Origin: Verrucomicrobiota bacterium
GTDB lineage: Bacteria > Verrucomicrobiota > Verrucomicrobiia > Chthoniobacterales > UBA10450
Direction of reading: 5' to 3'
Assembly: GCA_003218525.1 (NCBI GenBank)
Contig: QHNU01000069.1
Location: forward strand, 1-13,249
Length of the DNA stretch: 13,249 nt
Shown here: piece after piece, positions 1 through 6,556 of the stretch
How the letters are laid out: every line of letters begins with the position of its first letter
How positions within the stretch are numbered: position 1 is the first letter of the stretch
Position numbers and translations under genes: made by a program
Notes under the pieces: generated by a model
The model's input: only the letters and a program-made list of their open reading frames with translations
The model's database searches: none
Told to the model about the DNA's origin: nothing

Positions 1-2
1 AC

Positions 3-584
3 TCCGATGACTGGTTTTCTGTGGTTGGAGAAGCCAGTAGCGCGCCGGAAGCGCTGAGCTTGGTTCGAAAACTAAAACCCCATCTGGTCACTGTCGATTT
101 AGGACTGAAAGGCCCGGGCGGGTTGGAGTTAACAAAATCTATTCGTGCCGAATTTCCAAAATTGCCGGTGCTGGTGCTCTCGATGCATGACGAACCCACC
201 TATGCTGTCCGGTCGATTCGCGCCGGCGCAAACGGCTATGTGACCAAGCAAGATGCTCTTGGAAGCGTGATCGCGGCGGTGCGTGAGGTGATGGATGGCC
301 GCGTTTATCTCAGCCCATCGATGGCGAGTGAAGTGATCTCCAACGTTGTTCTTGCAAGGAGAGAACCTGGTAGCAATCCAACCGACGATTTAAGTGATCG
401 CGAACTGGAAATTCTGGAACGAATTGGTAAAGGCGAAGAAGTAAAGTCAATTGCCAAGGTGCTGCATCTCAGTCCAAAGACGGTCGAAACGCATCGCGCC
501 CATATTAAAGAAAAGCTGCGGCTCAAAAATGCGCGAGAGGTCGCGCGCTATGCTGTGCAATGGATGAGCGGGCGCGGCGCTTAG
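3..584 (+). CDS. NarL/FixJ-type response regulator, 5' partial
   Basis: This is a two-component response regulator: a receiver domain phosphorylated by a partner histidine kinase, joined to a LuxR-type DNA-binding domain. The frame is open to the left edge, and codons before the GTG at 21 read S-D-D-W-F-S, as expected just before the VVGEA strand. The true start and the acidic Asp pair are therefore outside the window (~25 residues missing). Numbering from the GTG at 21, the phospho-acceptor is D26 in VTVDLGL, the switch Ser is S54 in LVLSMHD, and the conserved Lys is K76 in GYVTK. Residues 124-182 form the LuxR helix-turn-helix, with LSDRELEILE and SPKTVETHRAHIKEKL. All visible receiver catalytic residues are intact, so it should be phosphorylatable. 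Its kinase is not in the window. Targets are unknown. Confidence 0.93.
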   Translation, partial: SDDWFSVVGEASSAPEALSLVRKLKPHLVTVDLGLKGPGGLELTKSIRAEFPKLPVLVLSMHDEPTYAVRSIRAGANGYVTKQDALGSVIAAVREVMDGRVYLSPSMASEVISNVVLARREPGSNPTDDLSDRELEILERIGKGEEVKSIAKVLHLSPKTVETHRAHIKEKLRLKNAREVARYAVQWMSGRGA

Positions 585-875
585 CCGGTAGAGACGGTTC
601 ACCGAACTGCCGCGGCGAGTCCGAACCGGACTGGCGGAGTCGACTCACGAAAGCGCTCGAAGTCAATCGCCCCTACCCAGGAGGATTGGGCGTTGTAATG
701 ACAGGCGTGTCGCTCGCGATTCCCTCGCTTTGCCGCCGACACGGCTGCCGCTACAACGGATGTTTGATAAAAGACCAGCCTCACCGGCCCGATCTGCTCT
801 ATCAACCTGAAGCGAAAACCGAAACGCAGCGAAATTGTGGCTTGGGTTCCCTCGCAACTCCGATAGAAGACTCAC
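585..875. other. Non-coding gap, no gene recognised
   Basis: This is the 291-base gap between the response regulator and the exported protein. Open frames cross it on both strands, but none has a family-like translation or a ribosome site. A 5-bp hairpin (GTCCG/CGGAC, 619-631) and a 10-base palindrome (GAGTCGACTC, 637-646) lie shortly after the regulator stop. With no T-run they are not a convincing terminator. No clear promoter for the gene at 876 was found. Confidence 0.5.
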
Positions 876-1529
876 GTGCGCGCGGCTTTTCTGCTTGCTG
901 TGGCGGTTTTTCTTTCGGCAATTTCGACGGCCTCGGCCACAACCAAGGGTCTCAGTCAGATCGTTACCCCCGATTTGCAACCGGAGGGCGATCTTTCGAT
1001 CAGCGCACAAATTCAGAGCGCGCGGATCGCGAATCCTTACGAGGTACAATTTGAACTGGGATTGACCAGATGGGCTGAAGTTGCCGTCTTCAAAGGTTTC
1101 AAACCTAATGACGTGATTCTTGCCACCGAGCTTTCGCTCATCAAAAAAGACCCGTGGCTGCTTTCCACCGGATTCTTTGATTGGTCACCACATAGTCACG
1201 TTGATCCGAAACCGTTCCTTGAAGGCGGTTATTACGGAGAACACCAAAAATTTATTCTCGGCGTGGTCCACGCCGGTTACCGCAACGAAGCAATTTTGGG
1301 TTACGCCTACGATTTTAACAGGACTTGGCGCGTGCAGGTAGATTTCCTAAGCGGAAGCGGTAACGCATCGACCATCGGGTTTACCTGCAATCTGACGCGC
1401 GATTTGCAATTCAATCCCGCCCTTTACATCACTAACGACAGTCCGCATCACCTGCTAGGTTACATCGTTTTCAGCTACACCTTTCACCTCTGGGGAAAGG
1501 CGGAAGCTCAGAAACAAGGTAGTTTCTAA
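876..1529 (+). CDS. Exported protein, possible outer-membrane beta-barrel
   Basis: Not recognised as a named family. The GTG start at 876 gives a clear signal peptide: MRAAF, a hydrophobic core of Leu/Ala/Val, and likely cleavage after ASTASA around residue 21. The mature part (~195 residues) is rich in aromatic residues and alternating hydrophobic/polar stretches such as YEVQFELGLTRWAEVAVF, and ends in YIVFSYTFHLW, which resembles transmembrane beta-strands of outer-membrane barrels. That localisation is inference. A later methionine start would lose the signal peptide. There is no strong Shine-Dalgarno. The stop overlaps by 4 bases the stop of the leftward cyclic-nucleotide/DUF1003 gene, so the two transcripts converge. 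A role in the envelope is plausible but no activity can be assigned. Confidence 0.75.
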   Translation: MRAAFLLAVAVFLSAISTASATTKGLSQIVTPDLQPEGDLSISAQIQSARIANPYEVQFELGLTRWAEVAVFKGFKPNDVILATELSLIKKDPWLLSTGFFDWSPHSHVDPKPFLEGGYYGEHQKFILGVVHAGYRNEAILGYAYDFNRTWRVQVDFLSGSGNASTIGFTCNLTRDLQFNPALYITNDSPHHLLGYIVFSYTFHLWGKAEAQKQGSF

Positions 1530-2419
1530 GTCTGGCGCCCGGTTGAATCTCGAATAGCGCTGTGCTGAGGTGGAAACTCACGTTTCTCCAGGCGACGAAG
1601 GATTTCACCCAGAAGCATCTCATTTTTTAAATTCACGTGATAGTCGAGATCGGCGCGTAATCGATCTTTTTGCGCCTCGCGATTTTGCGACATCAAAATG
1701 ATGGGCGCCTGCAACCCGCAAATGATTGCGAGCACGAGATTCAAGAAGACGTAAGGATAAGGATCAAATTGTTTTTCGGCCAGCAGCCAGGTGTTTGCCG
1801 CCATCCAGGCAAGAAACAGGCCGATCTCGAATGCAATAAATTTCCAGCTTCCTCCGAATTGCGCGAGTTTGTCTGCGGCCCGATCAGCCAACGTCAGGTT
1901 TTTCGCGTCTTCTTCATTGGCGTTTCGTGAGACGCGATGGCGCAATAATTCGTCGGTGCGACGTAACCGATTGGTAATGGCGCTGAGCATCTCAAGGACG
2001 ACACGAGCGTCGCTCGAAACGAAGGTGAGAAAATTCTCGCGCGTGAGCACGGCCAAATGCGCGTGCTCAGCGACAATTGCATTGGCAGACCGACCATGAC
2101 CATCGATCATCGCCATCTCTCCAAAAAAATCGCCCGCGCCCAGCTCAGCCAAGGTCACATCTCGTCCATCGGCGTCGATAATGGAAATGCGGACACGGCC
2201 CTGCTCGATTAAATACATTGCGTCTCCGGCGTCGCCGATGTGGAAGAGTTGTTTTCCGGCGTCGAACTCGGCTGGTGTGAGCAGGGTGCAGAGCTCTTCA
2301 ACCGCGGCATCGTCGAGAGCGGTGAAGATGGGAACGCTCCGCAATCGCGCGGAGAGATCCTTACTGGCGCACGGCCGTTCTTTTTCGGCCGCAGAGGGAT
2401 GGCGCAACAGCGTTGGCAT
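1526..2419 (-). CDS. Cyclic-nucleotide-binding domain fused to DUF1003 membrane domain
   Basis: A 297-residue protein with two domains. Residues ~22-155 form a CRP/CAP-type cyclic-nucleotide-binding domain. Its phosphate-binding cassette is FFGEMAMIDGHGRSANAIV, with E101 and R110 in the positions that hold ribose and cyclic phosphate, so ligand binding looks possible. Residues ~173-280 match DUF1003: NLTLADRAADKLAQFGGSW, membrane segments at ~193-213 and ~222-244, then the conserved NREAQKDRLRAD-YHVN-K tail facing the cytosol. There is no DNA-binding helix-turn-helix, so it is a ligand-controlled membrane protein rather than a transcription factor. It starts 14 bases after the lysS stop, so it is probably cotranscribed with lysS. 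An AGGA lies only 1 base before the ATG, a weak ribosome site. What DUF1003 does is not known to me. Confidence 0.85.
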   Translation of the reverse strand: MPTLLRHPSAAEKERPCASKDLSARLRSVPIFTALDDAAVEELCTLLTPAEFDAGKQLFHIGDAGDAMYLIEQGRVRISIIDADGRDVTLAELGAGDFFGEMAMIDGHGRSANAIVAEHAHLAVLTRENFLTFVSSDARVVLEMLSAITNRLRRTDELLRHRVSRNANEEDAKNLTLADRAADKLAQFGGSWKFIAFEIGLFLAWMAANTWLLAEKQFDPYPYVFLNLVLAIICGLQAPIILMSQNREAQKDRLRADLDYHVNLKNEMLLGEILRRLEKREFPPQHSAIRDSTGRQT

Positions 2420-2433
2420 ATCCTGGTTAGGGG

Positions 2434-4041
2434 TCAGGTGACACGTTTTGGCTTCAACAGCGGAAATAGTATCACATCTCGGATTGATTCGGCACCTGTA
2501 AGTAACATCGTCAGGCGATCGATTCCGATCCCAAAACCGCCGGCTGGCGGCATACCGTACTCGAGCGCGACCAGAAATTCCTCGTCCAGGCGCTGGGTTT
2601 CTTCACCCGCCTGCGCGAGTAGACGCTCACGTTGAACCATCGGATCATTGAGCTCGGTGTAGCCGGGGGAAATTTCGACACCGTTAATGATCAGCTCGTA
2701 GACATCGACCACATCGGGGTTCTCCCGGTTCTGCTTCGCCAATGGCACTAATTCCTTTGGGCAATGGGTGACAAAGAGGGGGTCAAACGTCTTTTCTTCA
2801 ATCAATTTTTCGAAAACATGCTGGGTCACCTCGAAATCAACCAGCTGGGGAAGGATCTCAACACCAAGATTCTTTGCCCGTTCCCGGCGTTGCTGGTCTG
2901 GGATTTCAAACCAATCTGAGCCAGCTACTTCGCGAATCAACTCATGATATCGCGCCCGCCGCCAGGGGCGCGTCAGATTAATCCTGCGTATTAACCTTCC
3001 CTCGGCATCACGATGCTCAATCTGGAGGGACAGGCTCCGTCCCGTCCGTTCTGCAGGACGCGACGGAGCGCGTCCCTCCGCGCCTTTCGATTCAACATCT
3101 TTAAAGATACCGGTTAAATGATGTCCGCCCTTCCCACTAGACTCGCTTTCATCCCCCTTTTCGGGTTTCAAGTTTCCGGTTTCCAAAATCTTTTCCGCGA
3201 CATGACAAATGAGTTCTTCCACGAGATTCGCCATCATCTCGAAATTCGCGTAGGCCCAATAAGCTTCGAGCATCGTGAACTCCGGGTTATGCCGGCGTGA
3301 GATCCCCTCATTTCGAAAATTGCGATTGAGTTCGAAGACTTTGTTAAAGCCGGCAATGAGCAACCGCTTTAGATAAAGTTCTGGGGCGATCCGCAGATAA
3401 AGATCCACCCCAAGGGCCTTGTGATGCGTTCGGAACGGCTCCGCCGCCGCGCCGCCAGGAACCGACTGCAACATCGGCGTTTCAACTTCGACAAAGCCGC
3501 GCTCTTCAAAAAAGCGCCGTGTTTCGCGCAGGATAAGGATGCGTTTGGCAAAGACATCCCGCGACTGATCGTTCGTGATCAGGTCAAGATAACGCTGACG
3601 GTAGCGCGCCTCTACGTCCTGTAGCCCATGCCACTTTTCGGGCAGCGGGCGGAGCGATTTCGCCAGAATTTCAAAGCGATGCACTTTCAACGTCAGCTCA
3701 CCCGTTTTCGTCATGAAACATGTTCCTTCCACGCCGATGAAATCGCCGAGATCAAGCAGGCCAAAAGTCTCCATCGCCTTAGCTCCCAACTCTTTCGTCT
3801 GCACATAAATTTGGATCCGGCCGCTGGCATCACGCAGATCCAGAAAATGACTCTTACCCATGTCGCGGTGAGCGGTAATGCGACCGGCCACACGAAAGCT
3901 TTCGCCTTCTGAGAATTTTTCGCGAATAGAGGCGATGTCGCCCGAAACCTCGAAAGCCGCTCCAAAAGGTTCAATCCCGCACGCCCGTAAGGCCTCGAGC
4001 TTTCCCCGGCGCAAAGCCAGCAATTCGCTCTCCTCGTCCAT
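2434..4041 (-). CDS. lysS: Lysine--tRNA ligase (class II) with internal insertion
   Basis: Class II lysyl-tRNA synthetase, which charges tRNA-Lys with lysine using ATP in the cytoplasm. The N-terminal OB-fold (residues ~45-125, FRVAGRITAHRDMGKSHFLDL) binds the anticodon. Motif 1 is at ~175-192 (RRFFEERGFVEVETPML), motif 2 at ~238-262 (F242-R243-N244-E245) and motif 3 at 501-511 (GGFGIGIDRL, R509). The protein is 535 residues against roughly 490-505 in the family. The excess is a ~50-60 residue insertion between AEKIL (285) and the INLTRPW segment (354), where E. coli LysS has only a short link. The insertion is polar, low in complexity, and holds two repeat elements (3164-3184 and 3024-3079). 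The frame stays open and all catalytic motifs are intact, so the enzyme should be functional. No Shine-Dalgarno is evident before the ATG at 4041. Confidence 0.97.
   Translation of the reverse strand: MDEESELLALRRGKLEALRACGIEPFGAAFEVSGDIASIREKFSEGESFRVAGRITAHRDMGKSHFLDLRDASGRIQIYVQTKELGAKAMETFGLLDLGDFIGVEGTCFMTKTGELTLKVHRFEILAKSLRPLPEKWHGLQDVEARYRQRYLDLITNDQSRDVFAKRILILRETRRFFEERGFVEVETPMLQSVPGGAAAEPFRTHHKALGVDLYLRIAPELYLKRLLIAGFNKVFELNRNFRNEGISRRHNPEFTMLEAYWAYANFEMMANLVEELICHVAEKILETGNLKPEKGDESESSGKGGHHLTGIFKDVESKGAEGRAPSRPAERTGRSLSLQIEHRDAEGRLIRRINLTRPWRRARYHELIREVAGSDWFEIPDQQRRERAKNLGVEILPQLVDFEVTQHVFEKLIEEKTFDPLFVTHCPKELVPLAKQNRENPDVVDVYELIINGVEISPGYTELNDPMVQRERLLAQAGEETQRLDEEFLVALEYGMPPAGGFGIGIDRLTMLLTGAESIRDVILFPLLKPKRVT
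3024..3079. repeat. Twin-hairpin palindromic element inside lysS
   Basis: Two 24-base arms (3024-3047 and 3056-3079) separated by 8 bases are inverted copies of each other at 21 of 24 positions. Each arm also folds on itself. Left: 7-nt stem arms at 3028-3034 and 3041-3047 (6 of 7 pairs) with loop CTCCGT. Right: GGACGCG/CGCGTCC at 3056-3062 and 3069-3075 (7 of 7) with loop ACGGAG. The two loops are exact reverse complements. Outer bases GGAG/CTCC close the element. On the lysS strand it encodes residues ~322-340 (EGRAPSRPAERTGRSLSLQ), within the insertion. It is probably a mobile palindromic repeat that landed in frame. Copies elsewhere in the genome cannot be checked from this window. Confidence 0.8.
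3164..3184. repeat. GTTTC-triplet short repeat inside lysS
   Basis: The plus strand carries three GTTTC units in 21 bases. On the lysS strand it encodes ETGNLKP (residues 287-293) at the start of the LysRS insertion, where the family sequence breaks off. The three near-identical units and the position at the insertion boundary suggest a repeat or slippage-derived segment. I recall similar GAAACTTGAAACC phrases as dispersed repeats in related genomes, but that is memory, not a search. Confidence 0.45.
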
Positions 4042-4099
4042 TGGTCGCCGAATTTAAGACGCAGCCGAAAAATGAACAGCAGAATGCGGGGCAATGTGC

Positions 4100-4129
4100 T
4101 TGCCAACGAACTTCCAGCAGTGAGATATT
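4100..4129 (+). promoter_or_regulatory. Possible sigma70-like promoter for ACT-domain gene
   Basis: TTGCCA at 4100-4105 (5 of 6 to TTGACA) and GATATT at 4124-4129 (4 of 6 to TATAAT) are separated by 18 bases, in the divergent gap between lysS and the ACT gene. Spacing and position fit. The match is modest and consensus use in this phylum is uncertain. Confidence 0.3.
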
Positions 4130-4131
4130 TC

Positions 4132-4168
4132 GCCTCCCGCGAGGCCGAATTTCCCGCACCGCGGGAAA
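4132..4168 (+). promoter_or_regulatory. Tandem leader hairpins covering the ACT gene ribosome site
   Basis: Two adjacent hairpins precede the ATG at 4175. The first is GCCTC-CCGC-GAGGC (4132-4145). The second is an 8-bp perfect stem, TTTCCCGC (4150-4157) with GCGGGAAA (4161-4168) and loop ACC. The 3' arm of the second contains most of the purine-rich GGGAAAGG Shine-Dalgarno-like sequence just upstream of the start, so folding would hide the ribosome site. This could be a simple translation-control leader, or incidental. Confidence 0.4.
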
Positions 4169-4174
4169 GGCAAC

Positions 4175-4645
4175 ATGGCTCTCGATTTACCCGAAACGAT
4201 ATCAAAGATCGGCGGTCCGCAGGTCCGGCAGTTCTCGGTTTTTTTGCCAAATAAAGTGGGGGCCATGCTCGATATTGTGAAGCTGCTCAATACCCATTCC
4301 ACGCATGTGGTCGCGCTGAGCGTTTCCGAATCTACCGATTCCGCGATTGCGCGCATGATCGTGAGCGATCCAGACCGGGTGGAAATATTGTTCCGTGAGA
4401 ACGAGATCGCCTTTGGCGTCTGCGACCTGATGGTGGTGGAGCTGCGCGAGGTCGCCACCCAGCTAATTAAACTTCTGGCTGCCCTGTTGATGGCCGAAGT
4501 GAACGTGCATTTTAGCTACCCTCTTCTCACGCGGCCGAATGGTCGCGCGGCCCTCGCCATGTACGTCGACGACGCGGAATGCGCGACCTCGGTCTTATTG
4601 GGCGAAGGGTTCCGTCTGCTCTCCCAAACCGACATTTCGCGTTAA
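4175..4645 (+). CDS. Tandem ACT-domain protein, probable amino-acid sensor
   Basis: A 156-residue cytoplasmic protein made almost entirely of two ACT-like ligand-binding folds, with no catalytic or DNA-binding domain. The first (~18-78) has QFSVFLPNKVGAMLDIVKLL, with the N-x-x-G-x-L turn that typically binds an amino acid at the dimer interface. The second (~88-150) begins VVELREVATQLIKLLAALL, and ends ALAMYVDDAECATSVLLGEGFRLL. Stand-alone tandem ACT proteins usually sense amino acids and regulate partners, which fits its place divergent to lysS, but no partner is identified. The ATG at 4175 is preceded at 6 bases by GGGAAAGG, a good ribosome site that lies partly within a leader hairpin. Confidence 0.85.
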   Translation: MALDLPETISKIGGPQVRQFSVFLPNKVGAMLDIVKLLNTHSTHVVALSVSESTDSAIARMIVSDPDRVEILFRENEIAFGVCDLMVVELREVATQLIKLLAALLMAEVNVHFSYPLLTRPNGRAALAMYVDDAECATSVLLGEGFRLLSQTDISR

Positions 4646-4688
4646 TATTGAACGCGATGGACCGGCATTTTGTCCAGCGTGCAGTCGA

Positions 4689-4715
4689 TTGACAGCTCCG
4701 CTTGTCTTGTTAACA
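4689..4715 (+). promoter_or_regulatory. Weak candidate promoter before TPR gene
   Basis: TTGACA at 4689-4694 is a perfect -35 hexamer in the 80-base gap between the ACT and TPR genes. The best -10 candidate is TTAACA at 4710-4715 (4 of 6), with a short 15-base spacer. The block downstream has no other candidate promoter this good, but the element is marginal. Confidence 0.22.
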
Positions 4716-4725
4716 CAAACGTCTG

Positions 4726-5826
4726 ATGCCCGTCCTGGCCGCTTCTCCATCGCCCCGCAATCATCGCAGCTATTTCATCGCGCTTGGTCTCATCATCGCT
4801 CTTGCGGCCGCGGAAATTCTCGCCACCCTAATCCATTTTAGCGCGAAGGCGAGGGCGGAGCGCGCTGCTACTCCGACGACAACACTAGCACCGATGGCGT
4901 CGAGGAGTGCTGCGCCGCCAGCTCCAAGTGCACTTTCTACGCCGGTCTCGTCTCCTATTCCGCCGAGTTCGCCAACGCTATCTGCATCCGAGCGCCTGCT
5001 CAGGGAAGCGCGCGCTCTTAATGAGCGCGGCGATACTGCGAACGCCCTCGCTCGGCTTCAGGAAGCTTCGCAGCGGGATCCTAAGAATCCGCAAGTGCTG
5101 GCGGAAATGGCGACAATTTACGAATCCATTCAGCTTTTCGATCGCTCGAATGAGACGTGGCGAAAAATTCAGGAACTCGGACCATCCGCCGGCACCCTGT
5201 ATGAGCTGGCGGACATGAAACTGAAAACGGGAGTGCCGGCGGTTACGGCAAATTCTCCGGAGCAGACAATCACCGACACCGCGGGAACGCCGCTCGACAA
5301 CGAAGGCATCCCCGAAGGCTCTAATTTCGGGGTTACCGATATTGCGACCGAGGAAACTCCAGATCCCGAAGCGGAAACGAATCTTCGATTAAAGATCGCG
5401 ATCAAGGCGCGTCCGGGAGTGCCAATCGATCATTCGAAGCTGCGCATCATGGTTTTATTTTATGACCTCGTTGATAACGAGAAAGTCGTGCCCACAGATG
5501 CAGATGTTAGTTATGAATGGATGAATCCCAAGCACGATTGGATTGAGACAAATCCGGAGACATTGATCGTGACCTATCTGCGCTCGAAAACTCGTGCCGG
5601 CACTTCCGAAGCGGCGCTCTCCGCCGCCGCCGCCGCGGTTACTCCCGGAAAAAACTCACCGAAGCCGAGAAAACGTGCCGAATCAAATTCTGATTCACTG
5701 CCGAGCGATCCTGGGCGTCGAAAATATCTCGGTTATGTCATTCGCATTTTTTATAACGATAAACTGCAAACGGTCCGCGCCGAACCCACGCACCTGTTGA
5801 ATGACGCGCCCAATCCTTCGCCGTGA
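4726..5826 (+). CDS. Membrane-anchored TPR protein with conserved C-terminal domain
   Basis: A 366-residue protein. Residues 16-38 form one transmembrane helix (YFIALGLIIALAAAEILATL), followed by a Pro/Ala/Ser-rich linker (~45-86), so the bulk is probably periplasmic. Residues ~88-166 read as two tetratricopeptide repeats: RLLREARALNERGDTANALARL, then NPQVLAEMATIYESIQLFDRS, then a partial unit. Residues ~218-290 and ~330-360 form a beta-rich C-terminal domain (LRIMVLFYDLVDNEKV, RRKYLGYVIRIFYNDKLQTVRAEP) interrupted by a low-complexity stretch with a poly-Ala run encoded by CCG repeats (5621-5638). TPR domains bind proteins, so a scaffold role is likely. Its stop overlaps the next GTG by 4 bases (GTGA), so it is probably translated together with the DUF4388 protein. 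No ribosome site is obvious at the ATG. Confidence 0.8.
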   Translation: MPVLAASPSPRNHRSYFIALGLIIALAAAEILATLIHFSAKARAERAATPTTTLAPMASRSAAPPAPSALSTPVSSPIPPSSPTLSASERLLREARALNERGDTANALARLQEASQRDPKNPQVLAEMATIYESIQLFDRSNETWRKIQELGPSAGTLYELADMKLKTGVPAVTANSPEQTITDTAGTPLDNEGIPEGSNFGVTDIATEETPDPEAETNLRLKIAIKARPGVPIDHSKLRIMVLFYDLVDNEKVVPTDADVSYEWMNPKHDWIETNPETLIVTYLRSKTRAGTSEAALSAAAAAVTPGKNSPKPRKRAESNSDSLPSDPGRRKYLGYVIRIFYNDKLQTVRAEPTHLLNDAPNPSP

Positions 5827-6515
5827 CGCAATTGCTCATCGTGCACCGCGACGCCGATATTGGCCGGCAGCTGGTGCAACTGGTGAAGGATTACACTGGA
5901 TACGAAAGCGCCTTCACTCGTAGTGAGAGTGAAACCCTTGTCTGGTTGCGACGGCAGTCAGGCATCCATCCGCGAATCCTCCTCGTCCAACTTGAGGCCC
6001 CTGGCCTGGACGGACTCGCCCTCGGCGCAATGTTAAGTGGAATTTTCGCCGGTCTGCAGACGCTGTTTTTTCCGCCTTATTCGGCTTCCGAGCAACGGAT
6101 CGAAATTGCCGGCTCAAAAATATTCCCGGAACCGATCGACGGCGAAAGATTGATCGCCATGATCGAACGTTCCGTCCGCATGATCGGCAACGCACCGGAC
6201 TTATTTCATGCCATTGACGTTTTACAAATGTGTTGCCTGGCAAAGCGAAGTGGCGGGTTGCAAATGGTCACCGGCTCGCAAATGGGCACGGTTTACTTGC
6301 GTGAGGGGCGGATCGTCCAAGCGGACACACAGAGCGCGCATGGTGATGACGCTGTTTTCGAAATCGTGGGCTGGGGCGAAATCGAGTTCGCTTATGATTG
6401 CGGCGTTAATTCTCCACTGGAGACGGTAAAAAGAACGTGGGACGAATTGCTCATCGCTGCGGTGGAGGAGCGGCAGCGCCGGGCCCTACCGGAATGGCGG
6501 CGTCAACCGGCATGA
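5823..6515 (+). CDS. Pseudo-receiver fused to DUF4388 (PATAN) domain
   Basis: A 230-residue protein. Residues 1-~118 have the alternating pattern of a response-regulator receiver (LLIVHRDADIG, ILLVQLEAPGLDG), but the key residues are altered. The acidic pair becomes H8-R9-D10, the phospho-acceptor Asp becomes Q56, and the conserved Lys of the KP motif becomes E103. It should not be phosphorylated and may act as a protein-interaction module. Residues ~126-215 match DUF4388: FHAIDVLQMCCLAKRSGGLQM, GTVYLREGRIVQADTQ, GDDAVFEIVGWGEIEFAYD. This domain is found in PatA-type and gliding or signalling proteins, and is thought to mediate interactions. It starts on GTG inside the TPR stop, and its own TGA overlaps an ATG at 6512, so the cassette looks coupled. 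Confidence 0.85.
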   Translation: MTQLLIVHRDADIGRQLVQLVKDYTGYESAFTRSESETLVWLRRQSGIHPRILLVQLEAPGLDGLALGAMLSGIFAGLQTLFFPPYSASEQRIEIAGSKIFPEPIDGERLIAMIERSVRMIGNAPDLFHAIDVLQMCCLAKRSGGLQMVTGSQMGTVYLREGRIVQADTQSAHGDDAVFEIVGWGEIEFAYDCGVNSPLETVKRTWDELLIAAVEERQRRALPEWRRQPA

Positions 6516-6556
6516 ACATTTCCCCCGGCGCGGCTTTTGTAATATTTTCCAGGCCG

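Noticed and set aside
619..646. Hairpin and palindrome after the response regulator as a terminator
   Set aside because: Stems are short and there is no T-rich tail.
560..1054. 164-residue open frame (+) between the response regulator and the exported protein
   Set aside because: It overlaps both neighbours, has no ribosome site, and its translation is rich in Cys/Arg/His without family resemblance. It is a frame shadow.
3024..3184. LysRS insertion considered as an intein or an extra folded domain
   Set aside because: It is far too short for an intein, lacks splicing residues, and is polar and repeat-derived rather than domain-like.
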